The notes under the pieces: generated by a model
Told to the model about the DNA's origin: nothing
What the model saw: only the letters and a program-made list of their open reading frames with translations
Database searches by the model: none
Program-made: the position numbers and the translations under genes
Shown here: piece by piece, positions 7,164 through 16,762 of the stretch
Layout: every line of letters starts with the position of its first letter
How positions within the stretch are numbered: position 1 is the stretch's first letter
Assembly (NCBI GenBank): GCA_024402455.1
Contig: JAKSTS010000015.1
Coordinates: 1-27,360, forward strand
Origin: Treponemataceae bacterium
Lineage (GTDB): Bacteria > Spirochaetota > Spirochaetia > Treponematales > Treponemataceae
DNA length: 27,360 nt
Direction of reading: 5' to 3'

Positions 7164-8567
7164 ATGAAATCTGAAACATTTGATATCTTGAAAAAAACAT
7201 TAGTAAAGAAATGGGCTGAACTTGGCATAAAACGGATAGGTGTCGGTGTTTCGGGTGGTCCTGATTCAATGGTTCTGCTGTCTTTTTTGTGCAGTCTTTG
7301 CGAAAAAAATCCGGACAGCGGCATGCAGCTTTTTGTGCTGACAATCGACCATAATATGCGGCAGGGTGGTGTAAGTGCTGCTGATTCAGATTTTGTGCTT
7401 GACTGGGTTAAAGCAAAAAAAGCAGAAACACCGTTGCTGAAAATTTCTGCTGAAAAACAGACTTTTGAACCTGGACTTATTGCCGGAACTGCAGAAGAAC
7501 GTGGGCGCGGCCATGAAGAAGCTGCGCGGTTTTTGCGTTACAATGCTTTTGAAAAATTTGCTGCACATTATAACCTGGATGTTTTTTGTACTGCGCACAA
7601 CCAGAACGATGCAATTGAAACTCTTGTGCAGCGTTTTTTGCAGGGCGCGTCTCCATTAAGTTCCGGTGGAATTCTTGAAGAACGCGGCATTTTTTTTCGT
7701 CCGTTGCTTAACGTGCAGCGAAAAGAAATTCTTGCATATGCAGAAAAAAACAATGTACCTTTCAGAATTGATGCAACAAACAACGAAAACGTATATTTCC
7801 GGAATAAAATCAGAAATTGTCTTGTGCCTTTTTTGGACGAACATTTTTCTGGCTGGCAGACAGGTGTTCTGCATGGTGCAGAAAAAATGCAGGATTTTGC
7901 GCCGGCATTAAGGGCTGCTGCAAGTGCCGTGCAGATCGAAAAAAAAAGCAATACAGAAGTTTCTGTAAATTTGAACGATTTTAAAAATCTTGATACAGGC
8001 AGCCGCATTCAGGTTTTATGCAGTGCTTTTTTGTCTGTCGGTGTAAATTGCCGTGTGCCATATGCAGCTTTAAAAGAGTGTGCACTTTCGTTAAAAATGA
8101 ATGCATACGGCATTTGTGTTAAGTCTGACGGTCAGGGTCTTGTTATAAGTTTTGCTAGTTCAGAATCTAAAACCGAAGCAAAAAATGTACTTGCACAGAA
8201 TTCTTGCCTTGAACATGGTTTTTACATGCTGATAACCAGCTGCGGTCATTATGTTTTTCCTCAAGGTTTTCAAATTGATGTAAGCGAACAGAAAAATGAT
8301 GAATCATTTGGACCTTTTGCTTTTCCTTTAGTGATTAGAAACAGACAATCTGCCGATAAGATAAGAAGCGCAGACGGCTCTTTAAAAAAACTTTCAAGAA
8401 TTTTTTCTGATTGGAAAGTTCCGGAATCGTTACGTGATGACATTCCTGTTGTTGAAACGCAGAATACTGTCTGTGCTGTCATGGCTGCATGGTGCGGCTA
8501 TAAAGACTGGCTGGTTAATCTGCAAAATGAAAGCCGTGGTGTGTATATTTCTATGAGGAAAATATGA
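7164..8567 (+). CDS. tilS: tRNA(Ile)-lysidine synthase
   Basis: Modifies C34 of tRNA-Ile(CAU) to lysidine with lysine and ATP, so that AUA is read as isoleucine. The PP-loop SGGPDS is at residues 30-35 from the ATG, and FCTAHNQNDAIETLVQRFLQGA and RNKIRNCLVPFLDEHF are characteristic TilS segments. The C-terminal domain ends GCGYKDW-like (MAAWCGYKDWLVN). The length of 467 aa is typical. An in-frame GTG at 7140 would add 8 residues, but it lies just after the T tract of the rplY terminator. Neither start has a Shine-Dalgarno sequence. TATATT at 7147-7152 could be a -10 box giving a very short leader before the ATG. The stop overlaps the ftsH start by 4 bases (ATGA). Confidence 0.93.
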   Translation: MKSETFDILKKTLVKKWAELGIKRIGVGVSGGPDSMVLLSFLCSLCEKNPDSGMQLFVLTIDHNMRQGGVSAADSDFVLDWVKAKKAETPLLKISAEKQTFEPGLIAGTAEERGRGHEEAARFLRYNAFEKFAAHYNLDVFCTAHNQNDAIETLVQRFLQGASPLSSGGILEERGIFFRPLLNVQRKEILAYAEKNNVPFRIDATNNENVYFRNKIRNCLVPFLDEHFSGWQTGVLHGAEKMQDFAPALRAAASAVQIEKKSNTEVSVNLNDFKNLDTGSRIQVLCSAFLSVGVNCRVPYAALKECALSLKMNAYGICVKSDGQGLVISFASSESKTEAKNVLAQNSCLEHGFYMLITSCGHYVFPQGFQIDVSEQKNDESFGPFAFPLVIRNRQSADKIRSADGSLKKLSRIFSDWKVPESLRDDIPVVETQNTVCAVMAAWCGYKDWLVNLQNESRGVYISMRKI

Positions 8568-10588
8568 GCGAAATAAGCCCTGATAAAAAAAAACCTTCTC
8601 TTCCTAGTTTTCTAGGTCCAATTTTATGCTTTTTATTGATTCTTGCACTTATATGCTGTCTGATATTTGGTTCCATGCAGAAACCAAAAGCTGTAAGCCT
8701 GTCTTATTCAGATTTTCTTAATGCAGTCAAAAAAAATCAAGTTGAAGCTGTCGTTATTATTGATAACCAGCATATTTTTGGAACCTACGCAAAGGGAACA
8801 AATCTTTACGGAAATTTTTCAACGTTCATTCCATATTCAGATGCAGAGCTTATGCCGCTGCTTAAAGTTTATAATGTCAGCATCAGCGGAAAAAACAGGG
8901 AACGTAATTTTTTTAGCTATATTCTTGAAATTCTTCCTCTTGTTTTTATGTTTCTTATGGTCTGGTTTTTGTACAGACAGAATTCAAGACAGAACATGCG
9001 GAGCATGCAGTTTGGAAGGAGCCGTGCAAGACATTATGACGGTTCAAAGAAAATATTATTTTCTGATGTTGCAGGACAGGAAGAAGCGAAGCATGAACTT
9101 GCGGAAATTGTAGATTTTCTAAAAGCACCGCTTAAATTTATTTCAATGGGTGCCAAAATTCCTACAGGAGTGCTTTTAGTTGGAAGTCCTGGAACAGGAA
9201 AAACATTGCTTGCACGTGCAGTTGCAGGCGAAGCCGGTGTAAATTTTCTGCATATTTCCGGAAGTGACTTTGTTGAAATGTTTGTTGGTGTCGGTGCAAG
9301 CCGTGTCCGTGATCTTTTTGAGCAGGGCCGACGCCTTTCGCCATGTATAATTTTTATTGATGAAATTGATGCAGTCGGCCGTGCAAGAGGTGCAGGTTTT
9401 GGCGGCGGACACGATGAACGTGAACAGACTTTAAACCAGCTGCTCGTTGAAATGGATGGTTTTGAAGGTAAAGATGGAATTATCGTGCTTGCTGCAACAA
9501 ACCGCCCTGACGTGCTTGATCCTGCATTGCTTAGACCTGGAAGATTTGACCGTCAGGTTGTGGTTTCTCTGCCGGATATAAAAGAGCGCGAAGCAATTCT
9601 TGCAGTACATACTAAAAAAATTCAGCTTGACTCAGATGTTGATTTAAGAAAATTTGCGCGTGCAACACCTGGAATGAGCGGTGCAGATCTTGCAAATATG
9701 GTAAATGAGGCTGCTCTTTTTGCTGCAAGAAAATCAAAATCGCATGTTGATAACGAAGATTTTGAAGAAGCACGCGATAAAATCCTTATGGGTACAGCAC
9801 GCAAATCAATGATACTTCCACAGAAAGAACGTGCAATGACTGCTTGTCACGAAGCAGGTCATGCTTTGCCATATTATTTTCTCGAAAATGCAACACCGCT
9901 TCATAAAGTAACAATTATTCCACGTGGCCGTGCATTGGGACTTACAATCGGTTTGCCTGATGAAGATAAGCATTCGCAGTCAAGAAGTGCTCTTCTTGAT
10001 GAACTTGTAATAATGTTTGGCGGTTATGCTGCAGAATCTGTTGTTTATAATGACACGACAACTGGAACACAGAACGATATTCAGCAGGCAACAAACCTTG
10101 CGCATAGAATGGTTTGCGAATGGGGAATGTCTGAAGAAGTTGGTGCCGTATGCTATGGACAGGAAGATGAACCGATTTTTATGGGAAAAGAAATTGCCCG
10201 CCATAAAGATTATTCAGAAGAAACAGCAAAACGTATTGATGAAGCTGTAAGGCGATTGCTTGATGAAGCAAAAAAACGCGCAGTTGACATTCTTACAATG
10301 CACAGAAATGAACTTGATACATTGAGTGCTGCCCTGCTTGAATATGAAACTTTGAGCGATGCAGAAATTCGTGCACTGCTTCACATTGAGCCTGTAAGAG
10401 AACGGCCTGATGCAATTCCAGAAACAGGCTTTTTGCTTGACAAGGCAACAAAAGAAAGAAAACAAAAAAGAAAGGCTGCTGCAAAACCTAAGGCAAAAGC
10501 CAAAGATAAAGAGAAAGAGCTTCAGAAAGATTTGCTTTTCTCTCAAGAAGATGAATCAGATGATTCAGAAAAGAACGGTAAAAAATAG
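8564..10588 (+). CDS. ftsH: ATP-dependent zinc metalloprotease FtsH
   Basis: Membrane-bound AAA+ protease that degrades misassembled membrane proteins and short-lived regulators. The 674 residues contain two transmembrane helices (about 16-37 and 116-137) flanking a short periplasmic domain. The AAA module has Walker A GSPGTGKT (207-214), Walker B IIFIDEID (262-269) and second-region-of-homology [20 protein letters not shown] (311-330). The zinc motif HEAGH is at 429-433. Walker A has Ser where most FtsH proteins have Pro (GPPGTGKT). The tail (about 625-674) is rich in Lys and Ala and then acidic, probably disordered. The start overlaps the tilS stop (ATGA), a tilS-ftsH coupling seen in many bacteria. 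Confidence 0.97.
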   Translation: MSEISPDKKKPSLPSFLGPILCFLLILALICCLIFGSMQKPKAVSLSYSDFLNAVKKNQVEAVVIIDNQHIFGTYAKGTNLYGNFSTFIPYSDAELMPLLKVYNVSISGKNRERNFFSYILEILPLVFMFLMVWFLYRQNSRQNMRSMQFGRSRARHYDGSKKILFSDVAGQEEAKHELAEIVDFLKAPLKFISMGAKIPTGVLLVGSPGTGKTLLARAVAGEAGVNFLHISGSDFVEMFVGVGASRVRDLFEQGRRLSPCIIFIDEIDAVGRARGAGFGGGHDEREQTLNQLLVEMDGFEGKDGIIVLAATNRPDVLDPALLRPGRFDRQVVVSLPDIKEREAILAVHTKKIQLDSDVDLRKFARATPGMSGADLANMVNEAALFAARKSKSHVDNEDFEEARDKILMGTARKSMILPQKERAMTACHEAGHALPYYFLENATPLHKVTIIPRGRALGLTIGLPDEDKHSQSRSALLDELVIMFGGYAAESVVYNDTTTGTQNDIQQATNLAHRMVCEWGMSEEVGAVCYGQEDEPIFMGKEIARHKDYSEETAKRIDEAVRRLLDEAKKRAVDILTMHRNELDTLSAALLEYETLSDAEIRALLHIEPVRERPDAIPETGFLLDKATKERKQKRKAAAKPKAKAKDKEKELQKDLLFSQEDESDDSEKNGKK

Positions 10589-10826
10589 CCGTAAATGTCT
10601 GAAATTAAAAGAAATTTCAGAGTTGTTTATAAAAAAGGCTTTAAAACTGCAAAGTTTATAGCCGCAATAAATGTGATTTTTTAACTTGTGATGTTACGAA
10701 AAAATCGCCGGCATCTTAAAACAATTTTTAGATGCCGGTAATGATTTGAATTAATCAGATTTAAGTTTTTGAGAAAACAAAAAAAGTTTTCTTGCAGCTT
10801 GTTGTTGATAACAACGGAGGAAGAAT
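10589..10826 (+). other. gap with five hairpins between ftsH and the next gene
   Basis: Inverted repeats are at 10599-10620 (CTGAAATT/AATTTCAG), 10636-10662 (GGCT...AGCC with an inner TAAA/TTTA), 10708-10738 (14-base arms with one mismatch, CCGGCATCT/AGATGCCGG, loop CAA), 10773-10791 (GAAAAC/GTTTTC) and 10801-10815 (GTTGTT/AACAAC). The last abuts the ribosome binding site GGAGG at 10816-10820. The 10708 hairpin resembles the one at 4493-4533. One or two of them presumably end ftsH transcription, and the last could affect translation of the downstream gene. Confidence 0.6.
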
Positions 10827-12905
10827 ATGACGTTAAAACCTGTAAAAATAGCTTATGTTGTTGCTTTATGTATTTTTGTGTTTTTCGCCATTATACCGGT
10901 TTCGGCTCAAAAGGCACAGTCAAATAAAAATGCAGAACCGCGTCTGGAAGCAGCAAATCGCCGTACTGCCCTTATTTGTCTTGATCAGAGTAAAGATGCA
11001 AAAGCGCAGAATCACTGGTTGGATGTTTTTGAAAAAGCTTCTTTAGGTGTGTCTTATGACAATCATATTCCAGACTTGTGGCTTTTGTGTGCAGAATCTG
11101 CTGTTGAGTTGAATCGTCCGAAATTTGAAATAATCTCTTATGTTGCAACAGCTTTAAATGAACCAAATTGGATTCAGGACAACACAGAGAAAGCCCGTCT
11201 TCTTTATGCAGATTTACTTTCTGATACTTGTGAGTGGCGTGATTCGCTGTCAATTCTTGATACAGAACCAAAATTAATTTCTAATGATGCAGATTTTGTG
11301 CGTGCAAAAGATTATTATCGTTCAGGCAATCTTGCAGAAGCCAGAAAAGTTGTGCGCAATGCAAAAACACTTTATCCGGATGACGGCAGATTTCAGCTTT
11401 TGTTTTTGGAACGTGAACGAAGAAATACATCAAACAGAGAAGTTGCAATTTATGCTGCTTCTTTGCTGAAGACACATACACTTTGGTCTGGAGAATTTCC
11501 AGAAATTCTTGTACAGGCTGCTAATTATTCAACTTCCAATGAAGAAAGAAGCAGGCTGTTAAAAGCATATGCAGCACAAGGTCTTGCAGATGAGCAGCAT
11601 ACTGTTCTTTCTCTTAAATATGGAATTATTTCAGATAATACTGCATTTGAACTTATGGTTGGTTTTGCAGAAAAAGGCTTAAATTACGAATATCTTCGTG
11701 AATTTGTTTCTTTGCTGAAAGATCCGGAAGTAAAAACAAAAGCAAAAGAGTGGCTCGGCGCTTTTGCCGGTGTGCTTATTTTTGACACAAACCATGACGG
11801 CATTACTGATTTGGCTGCAGAATATAAACGTGGTCGTGCTTCATTTATAAGATATGATGCAAATCAAGATGGACTTTCAAGCTGGCAGGCTTTCTGTGAT
11901 TTTGGTGTGCCTTTCAGTCTTGCACTTTCAGAAAGAAATCTGACAATTGATTATGGCATTTATCCGTCTATGAACCGCGTTTCTGATAATAATTCAGGCG
12001 TTGTTTATGAACTTACGGCAGATTCCACAATGTGGACACCTTTGAACATCGTTATGGCTCCGTTTGAAAATCTTGGAATTAAATTTTTTATTCCAAGTCC
12101 AAAAGAAAAGGTTGCTCTTCCTCAGGAAAATGTTATCCGTGCATTTGCAAGCAGCATGACGATTGCTACACAGGAAAGAGAAGAAGGAAGCATAAGATTT
12201 TCTTTGCTTGATGGTGTGCCACAGACTGCTGTTTATTATCAGAAAAACGTTCCATATGCTTATGGCTTTTTTGAAGATGGCAAACTGCAGTTCCGTACGG
12301 TTGACGTTGATGATGATGGTTTCTTTGAACTTACAGAAACATATGAATGCAATCCGTATAAAGTGGGGCAATATTTAAGCACGCTTGAACAGCAGAAACT
12401 CTGTAAAGATTTGTTTGGCGCACAAGATTCGCTTGTCGGCACTTATCGTACAAGAATGATTCATGACACCAATAAAGACGGTCGTTCAGACTCAACTATT
12501 GAATTTCTTGGTGCCGGTGAACGTGTAATTTCATGGGATTTGGAACCAGATGGTGCATGGGATATCCGTTCAATTATTCGTGCTGACAGCCAGATTGACC
12601 AGTTTATTCATCCGGTAACAAAAGAAGAAATAACAATAAAAAATTCAAAAGGAATTCCTGTTGCAATTATTTCACCTTTAGGGGAACAGGCTGTCATTCA
12701 AGATGAATTTTTTGCAAATCTTTTCTGGATTGAAGAAGCCCAAAGCTATGATATTTCACAGCAATTGATAAATTATTTTAACCTTTCACCTGATCCAGGT
12801 GTTTCTATCTTGGATTCAATTGAAGGCAAGAGGTTGCTTGCTGTGCATATCGGTGATTATTATTTTGGGGAAGTTTTTGATGTTGAAAAGAGTGTTGATA
12901 AGTAA
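10827..12905 (+). CDS. large exported protein with TPR-like N-terminal half and EF-hand-like Ca-binding loops
   Basis: 692 residues. The N-terminal signal peptide (VKIAYVVALCIFVFFAIIPVSA, about 6-27) suggests export to the periplasm or surface; there is no lipobox. Residues about 30-300 are helical and look like degenerate TPR-type repeats (for example SGNLAEARKVVRNAKTLYPDDGRF). Four DxNxDG-type loops follow: DTNHDG at 320, DANQDG at 344, DVDDDG at 493 and DTNKDG at 547, like dockerin or thrombospondin calcium loops, each next to an aromatic-rich beta segment. I do not recognise a named family. GGAGG at 10816-10820 sets the start. The last 26 bases overlap the HtrA-like gene, so the two proteins are probably made together and may act together in the envelope. 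Confidence 0.85.
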   Translation: MTLKPVKIAYVVALCIFVFFAIIPVSAQKAQSNKNAEPRLEAANRRTALICLDQSKDAKAQNHWLDVFEKASLGVSYDNHIPDLWLLCAESAVELNRPKFEIISYVATALNEPNWIQDNTEKARLLYADLLSDTCEWRDSLSILDTEPKLISNDADFVRAKDYYRSGNLAEARKVVRNAKTLYPDDGRFQLLFLERERRNTSNREVAIYAASLLKTHTLWSGEFPEILVQAANYSTSNEERSRLLKAYAAQGLADEQHTVLSLKYGIISDNTAFELMVGFAEKGLNYEYLREFVSLLKDPEVKTKAKEWLGAFAGVLIFDTNHDGITDLAAEYKRGRASFIRYDANQDGLSSWQAFCDFGVPFSLALSERNLTIDYGIYPSMNRVSDNNSGVVYELTADSTMWTPLNIVMAPFENLGIKFFIPSPKEKVALPQENVIRAFASSMTIATQEREEGSIRFSLLDGVPQTAVYYQKNVPYAYGFFEDGKLQFRTVDVDDDGFFELTETYECNPYKVGQYLSTLEQQKLCKDLFGAQDSLVGTYRTRMIHDTNKDGRSDSTIEFLGAGERVISWDLEPDGAWDIRSIIRADSQIDQFIHPVTKEEITIKNSKGIPVAIISPLGEQAVIQDEFFANLFWIEEAQSYDISQQLINYFNLSPDPGVSILDSIEGKRLLAVHIGDYYFGEVFDVEKSVDK

Positions 12906-14571
12906 AATCAGGTGGTTTATTTGTACATGCTGCTTTGTTTTTATGCTGCACAATGTGTGTGCTTCTGGTGCTTCAGAAAACGATAAAAACAAAGCAAAAC
13001 CTGTCAAGAATCAACCGGTTCCTTATCAAGATGCAGGCAAAAAAAACAGGGATATTGAAAATATAAAAAAACAGATTAATAAAAATCCTGTTGTGGCTTT
13101 ATGGCTTGCATATCTTTTATACAGCACTTCTCCAGAAGATTCTGATGTTATGAAAATTTGTATGGAAGCTCAGGATGCAGCTTTTTCTTTGTTCAATGCG
13201 TCTGTAGAAAAAGAAGACTGGGCTTCTGCCATGCGTGTTTATAATGCATTGAATGCATGTTCTGTTAAAAAACTTGCAGAAACACCATGGACATTAGAAA
13301 AAATTGAAAACAAACTGCTTTCGGCTGTTTCTCTTGACGGCGCAAAATCACAGACAGTAACAAAAATGTCTCAGTTTATTCGTGGTACAGTGACTGTCTG
13401 GGTTGATTTAGGCTTTAAAATTGAGGGTGGAGCCGGTTATGCAAACAAAGTGCTTGGTTCCGGCTTTTTTATTGATTCACGCGGTTATCTTCTTACAAAT
13501 CATCATGTCATAGAAAATATGGTCAACCCTGAATACGAAGGATATTCTCGGCTTTATATTACACTTGCAGACGACCCTGAACAGCGCATTCCGGCAAAAG
13601 TTGTCGGTTATGATAAAATGCTTGATCTGGCATTGATAAAAACAGAAATTACTCCGCCGTATGTTTTTTCACTTGGTTCTTCAGAAGATCTTGATGTCGG
13701 CGACAAAATCTATGCAATCGGTTCGCCGGTTGGTCTTGATAAAACTTTAACTTCTGGAATTATTTCTGCAACAGGGCGTCCTTTGCTTGCAACAACAAAT
13801 GTTCTTCAAATTGATGCAGCAATCAATTCGGGCAACTCTGGCGGACCGCTTATTGCACCAGACGGAAAAGTGCAGGGAATTGTTTTTGCAGGAATGCTCG
13901 ATTATGAAGGTTTGAATTTTGCCATTCCTGTTGAACATTTGAAAAAGATTTTGCCAAGACTTTATGCCGGTGGAAAAATAAATCATTTATGGATTGGTGC
14001 TTACGGTAAAACCAAAAAAGATGATTATTATCAGGATGCAGGACTTGAAGTGCTTTATGTTATGCCGGGAAGCCCAGCTGCAAGATCTGGCATGAAGAGC
14101 GGAGATGTTATTACTGCCATTGACGGTGCAAAAATCAAAACGCTTGATGAATATCAGAATCAGCTTTTGTGCAAATATTCAGATTCGATTATTGCTCTTG
14201 AGTGCATAAACAAGAACGGCAATAAAGTAAAACGTGTTGTATATACGCAAGTTCGCCCTGAATATCCTTCAAATGAAGTGTATCAGCGGGATACGATGGA
14301 AAACTATTTTCTGCCGATTTTTGGAATGCAGCTTAAACCTATCAGTGATTCTCTTGGAAAGAAAAATTATTATGTAGATAATGTAATTCCAAACAGCATT
14401 GCAGATGAAAATGGTTTTTCTTCTGGTGATAAAATTCAGGTTTCTAAATTTAAAGTTTATGAAAAAGAAGGCTATGTTACAGCCGAAATCTATGCAAAAA
14501 AACGAAAGAGCGGTTTTATAGATATTTTTATCGGGTTAGCTACCGACCTAGACAGTCCTGCTTATTTTTAA
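12880..14571 (+). CDS. HtrA/DegP-like trypsin-fold serine protease with PDZ domain, exported
   Basis: 563 residues from the ATG at 12880, chosen because GGGGAAG lies at 12867-12873 and it gives a clean signal peptide (MLKRVLISKIRWFICTCCFV, then MLHNVCASGA). Residues about 45-150 form a helical region before the protease domain. The catalytic triad is visible: H209 in TNHHV, D249 in LDLALIK and S320 in NSGNSGGPL. A PDZ domain follows (about 375-465; MPGSPAARSGMKSGDVITAIDG). The C-terminal section (about 470-563) has a second PDZ-like stretch (DNVIPNSIADENGFSSGDKI). It acts in periplasmic protein quality control by family; substrates are unknown. The start overlaps the previous gene by 26 bases. 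The helical insert before the protease domain is unusual for DegP. Confidence 0.9.
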   Translation: MLKRVLISKIRWFICTCCFVFMLHNVCASGASENDKNKAKPVKNQPVPYQDAGKKNRDIENIKKQINKNPVVALWLAYLLYSTSPEDSDVMKICMEAQDAAFSLFNASVEKEDWASAMRVYNALNACSVKKLAETPWTLEKIENKLLSAVSLDGAKSQTVTKMSQFIRGTVTVWVDLGFKIEGGAGYANKVLGSGFFIDSRGYLLTNHHVIENMVNPEYEGYSRLYITLADDPEQRIPAKVVGYDKMLDLALIKTEITPPYVFSLGSSEDLDVGDKIYAIGSPVGLDKTLTSGIISATGRPLLATTNVLQIDAAINSGNSGGPLIAPDGKVQGIVFAGMLDYEGLNFAIPVEHLKKILPRLYAGGKINHLWIGAYGKTKKDDYYQDAGLEVLYVMPGSPAARSGMKSGDVITAIDGAKIKTLDEYQNQLLCKYSDSIIALECINKNGNKVKRVVYTQVRPEYPSNEVYQRDTMENYFLPIFGMQLKPISDSLGKKNYYVDNVIPNSIADENGFSSGDKIQVSKFKVYEKEGYVTAEIYAKKRKSGFIDIFIGLATDLDSPAYF

Positions 14572-14583
14572 TATCATAGGCAA

Positions 14584-16389
14584 ATGGATTTATCTCTTAT
14601 TCGAAATTTCTGTATAGTTGCACACATTGATCATGGCAAGTCTACGCTTGCTGATCGTCTTATTCAAAAGGCAAAAATAATTGACGACCGTCAGTTTCAA
14701 AACCAGATTCTTGATTCAATGGACATTGAAAGAGAACGCGGTATTACGATAAAAAGTCAGGCTGTTACAATTCCGTATACTGCAAAAGACGGCAAGACTT
14801 ATGAGCTGAATTTTGTTGACACACCGGGACATGTAGATTTTTCTTATGAAGTTTCGCGTGCTATTGCATCTTGCGAAGGTGCATTGCTTTTAATTGATGC
14901 AGCACAGGGCATTGAGTCGCAGACATTGTCAAATATGTATCTTGCACTTGAACACGATCTTGAAATTGTTCCTGTTATTAATAAAATTGATTTGCCGTCT
15001 GCCGACATTCCGGCTGTAAAACAGCAGATTGAGCATGACCTTGGTTTAGACCCAGAAACAGCAGTGCTCGTTTCTGCAAAACAGGGAACCGGCGTTGACG
15101 AGCTTTTTGAAGCAATTGTTACACGCATTCCAGCACCAGAACCAGACGAAACAAAAAAAACTCGTGCATTGATTTTTGACTGCCACTATGATCCATATCG
15201 TGGTGTTGTTGTTCATGTGCGTGTTTTTGGCGGTTCTTTAAAAACTGGTCAGACAATCCGTTTTATGAGCAGTGGTTCAGAATATAAAATTGAAGACTGT
15301 GGAATTTTCAAAATTAAGCTTGAACCGACAGGAGAAATAAACGAAGGCAGCGTAGGTTATTTTATTGCCGGAATTAAAACAGTTTCTGATGTTCGTGTTG
15401 GTGACACTGTTACAGCAAGTGATGATCCGGCAGAAGAACCTCTGGCTGGGTTCAAGGAAGTAAAGCCTGTTGTATTTTCTTCAATTTATCCAATGGACAC
15501 AAATGATTATGATGAGCTGCGTGACAGCATGGAAAAATTGAAGCTGAATGATGCAAGCCTTATCTATGAAAAAGATTCTTCGATTGCTTTGGGACATGGT
15601 TTTAGATGCGGCTTTTTAGGTCTTCTGCATCTTGAAGTTGTGCAGGAGCGTCTTGAAAGGGATTTTGACCAGGCTGTAATTTTTACTGCTCCGTCTGTAC
15701 GTTATTGCGTTACAATGACTAACGGTGACGAGCTTTTTATTGATAATCCTGCAGATTACCCGGAACAGAGCCGCATTGAATCTGCAAAAGAACCTTTTAT
15801 AAAAGCTTCGATTATTTCTCCTGCTACATATCTTGGAAGCATTATTGCGCTTTGTACAGAAAAACGTGGTATTCAGACAAACATGCAGTATCTTGATACA
15901 AAACGCGTTGAGTTGACTTATGAAATGCCGCTTTCTGAAGTGCTTTTTGATTTTTATGACAGACTGAAAAGCTACAGCCGCGGTTATGCTTCTTTTGACT
16001 ATGACATAATTGGTTACAGACCGACTGAACTTGTAAAAATCGATATTCTTATTAATGGCAAACCTGTTGATGCGCTTTCTCAGCTTGCATATAAAGGAAA
16101 TGCTTACGACAGGGCGCGGCATGTTTGCGAAATGCTCAAAGATGAAATAAGCCGCCACCAGTTCAAAATTGCAATTCAAGGTGCAATTGGCAGTCAGATT
16201 ATTGCCCGCGAAACAGTCAACCCTGTGCGCAAAGATGTTCTTGCAAAATGTTATGGTGGAGATGTTACGCGTAAGAGAAAGCTTCTTGAAAAACAGAAAG
16301 AAGGAAAAAAACGCATGAAGATGATTGGTGAAGTTGAATTGCCGCAAAGTGCGTTTCTTGCTGTTCTTAAAACAAAAGATGAAAACTAA
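14584..16389 (+). CDS. lepA: translation elongation factor 4 (LepA)
   Basis: Ribosome-associated GTPase acting in back-translocation or initiation. The 601-residue length is standard. G1 AHIDHGKSTL is near residue 13, followed by ILDSMDIERERGITIKSQ, G3 DTPGHVDF and G4 NKIDLP. The LepA-specific C-terminal domain is complete (DILINGKPVDALSQLAYKGNAYDRAR, then GSQIIARETVNPVRKDVLAKCYGGDVTRKRKLLEKQKEGKKRMK). The start codon lies 12 bases after the protease stop with only a weak site (ATAGG), so translation may be coupled to the upstream gene. CTGCAG repeats at about 16414-16448 may form a weak terminator. Confidence 0.97.
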   Translation: MDLSLIRNFCIVAHIDHGKSTLADRLIQKAKIIDDRQFQNQILDSMDIERERGITIKSQAVTIPYTAKDGKTYELNFVDTPGHVDFSYEVSRAIASCEGALLLIDAAQGIESQTLSNMYLALEHDLEIVPVINKIDLPSADIPAVKQQIEHDLGLDPETAVLVSAKQGTGVDELFEAIVTRIPAPEPDETKKTRALIFDCHYDPYRGVVVHVRVFGGSLKTGQTIRFMSSGSEYKIEDCGIFKIKLEPTGEINEGSVGYFIAGIKTVSDVRVGDTVTASDDPAEEPLAGFKEVKPVVFSSIYPMDTNDYDELRDSMEKLKLNDASLIYEKDSSIALGHGFRCGFLGLLHLEVVQERLERDFDQAVIFTAPSVRYCVTMTNGDELFIDNPADYPEQSRIESAKEPFIKASIISPATYLGSIIALCTEKRGIQTNMQYLDTKRVELTYEMPLSEVLFDFYDRLKSYSRGYASFDYDIIGYRPTELVKIDILINGKPVDALSQLAYKGNAYDRARHVCEMLKDEISRHQFKIAIQGAIGSQIIARETVNPVRKDVLAKCYGGDVTRKRKLLEKQKEGKKRMKMIGEVELPQSAFLAVLKTKDEN

Positions 16390-16513
16390 AAATTGTGCAT
16401 AAAAGTGCATTTCCTGCAGTGTTTTTAGTTTAGGCTGTGCTGCAGATGTTTAATCTGACTTGAATTGCTAAAAGACAGAAACAATGTAATATTAAATTAT
16501 TTTGCTGTTTTTT

Positions 16514-16521
16514 ATTATATT
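16514..16521 (+). promoter_or_regulatory. -10 element of the candidate ncRNA
   Basis: TATATT (16516-16521) in an AT-rich stretch. The -35 region (about 16492-16498) is poor. Transcription would begin near 16528, just before the closing stem of the RNA. Confidence 0.4.
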
Positions 16522-16527
16522 GTTTTC

Positions 16528-16738
16528 TTGAAGAAAAATGTTCAACGTTGTAGTATGTGTAAACATCATTTGATTCGAGCGGAAGGTTTTGCACCTGCGA
16601 TTTTTAGGTTTCATAAAAAGGGATAAAACCCGACTGCGATAACTTATGAGAAAGAACGATTCATCTCGATGCTCTGCGCCGGGGGGTGTTCATTGGAAAT
16701 TTTTACTGAAACAGTATTAATAAATTCAGTTTTGTTTG
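16528..16738 (+). ncRNA. candidate structured non-coding RNA (6S-like or a leader of the next gene)
   Basis: The ends of this stretch pair: AAAAAT and TTCAA (16534-16545) with TTGGA and ATTTTT (16693-16704), enclosing about 150 bases of unusually GC-rich non-coding DNA for an intergenic region. Inside are small hairpins: ATGT-GTAA-ACAT (16555-16566), AGGT/ACCT (about 16584-16595), GGG-ATAAAA-CCC (about 16620-16631) inside TTTCATAA/TTATGAGAAA, and TCGAG/CTCGA. A -10 box sits 7-12 bases upstream and a weak terminator hairpin (ACTGAA/TTCAGT) follows. Size and long closing stem are like 6S RNA, but I cannot match conserved 6S bases. A riboswitch for the downstream gene is the alternative. Confidence 0.45.
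16705..16738 (+). terminator. weak terminator of the candidate ncRNA
   Basis: ACTGAA (16705-16710) and TTCAGT (16725-16730) with a 14-base loop, followed by TTTGTTTGT. The short stem makes it a weak or leaky terminator, leaving room for read-through into the next gene. Confidence 0.4.
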
Positions 16739-16762
16739 TCTGCATAAAATTTGGAGTGAGAA

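Noticed and set aside
15616..16410. 264-residue minus-strand frame
   Set aside because: It lies antisense inside lepA, whose family match is complete. The long frame is a by-product of codon bias.
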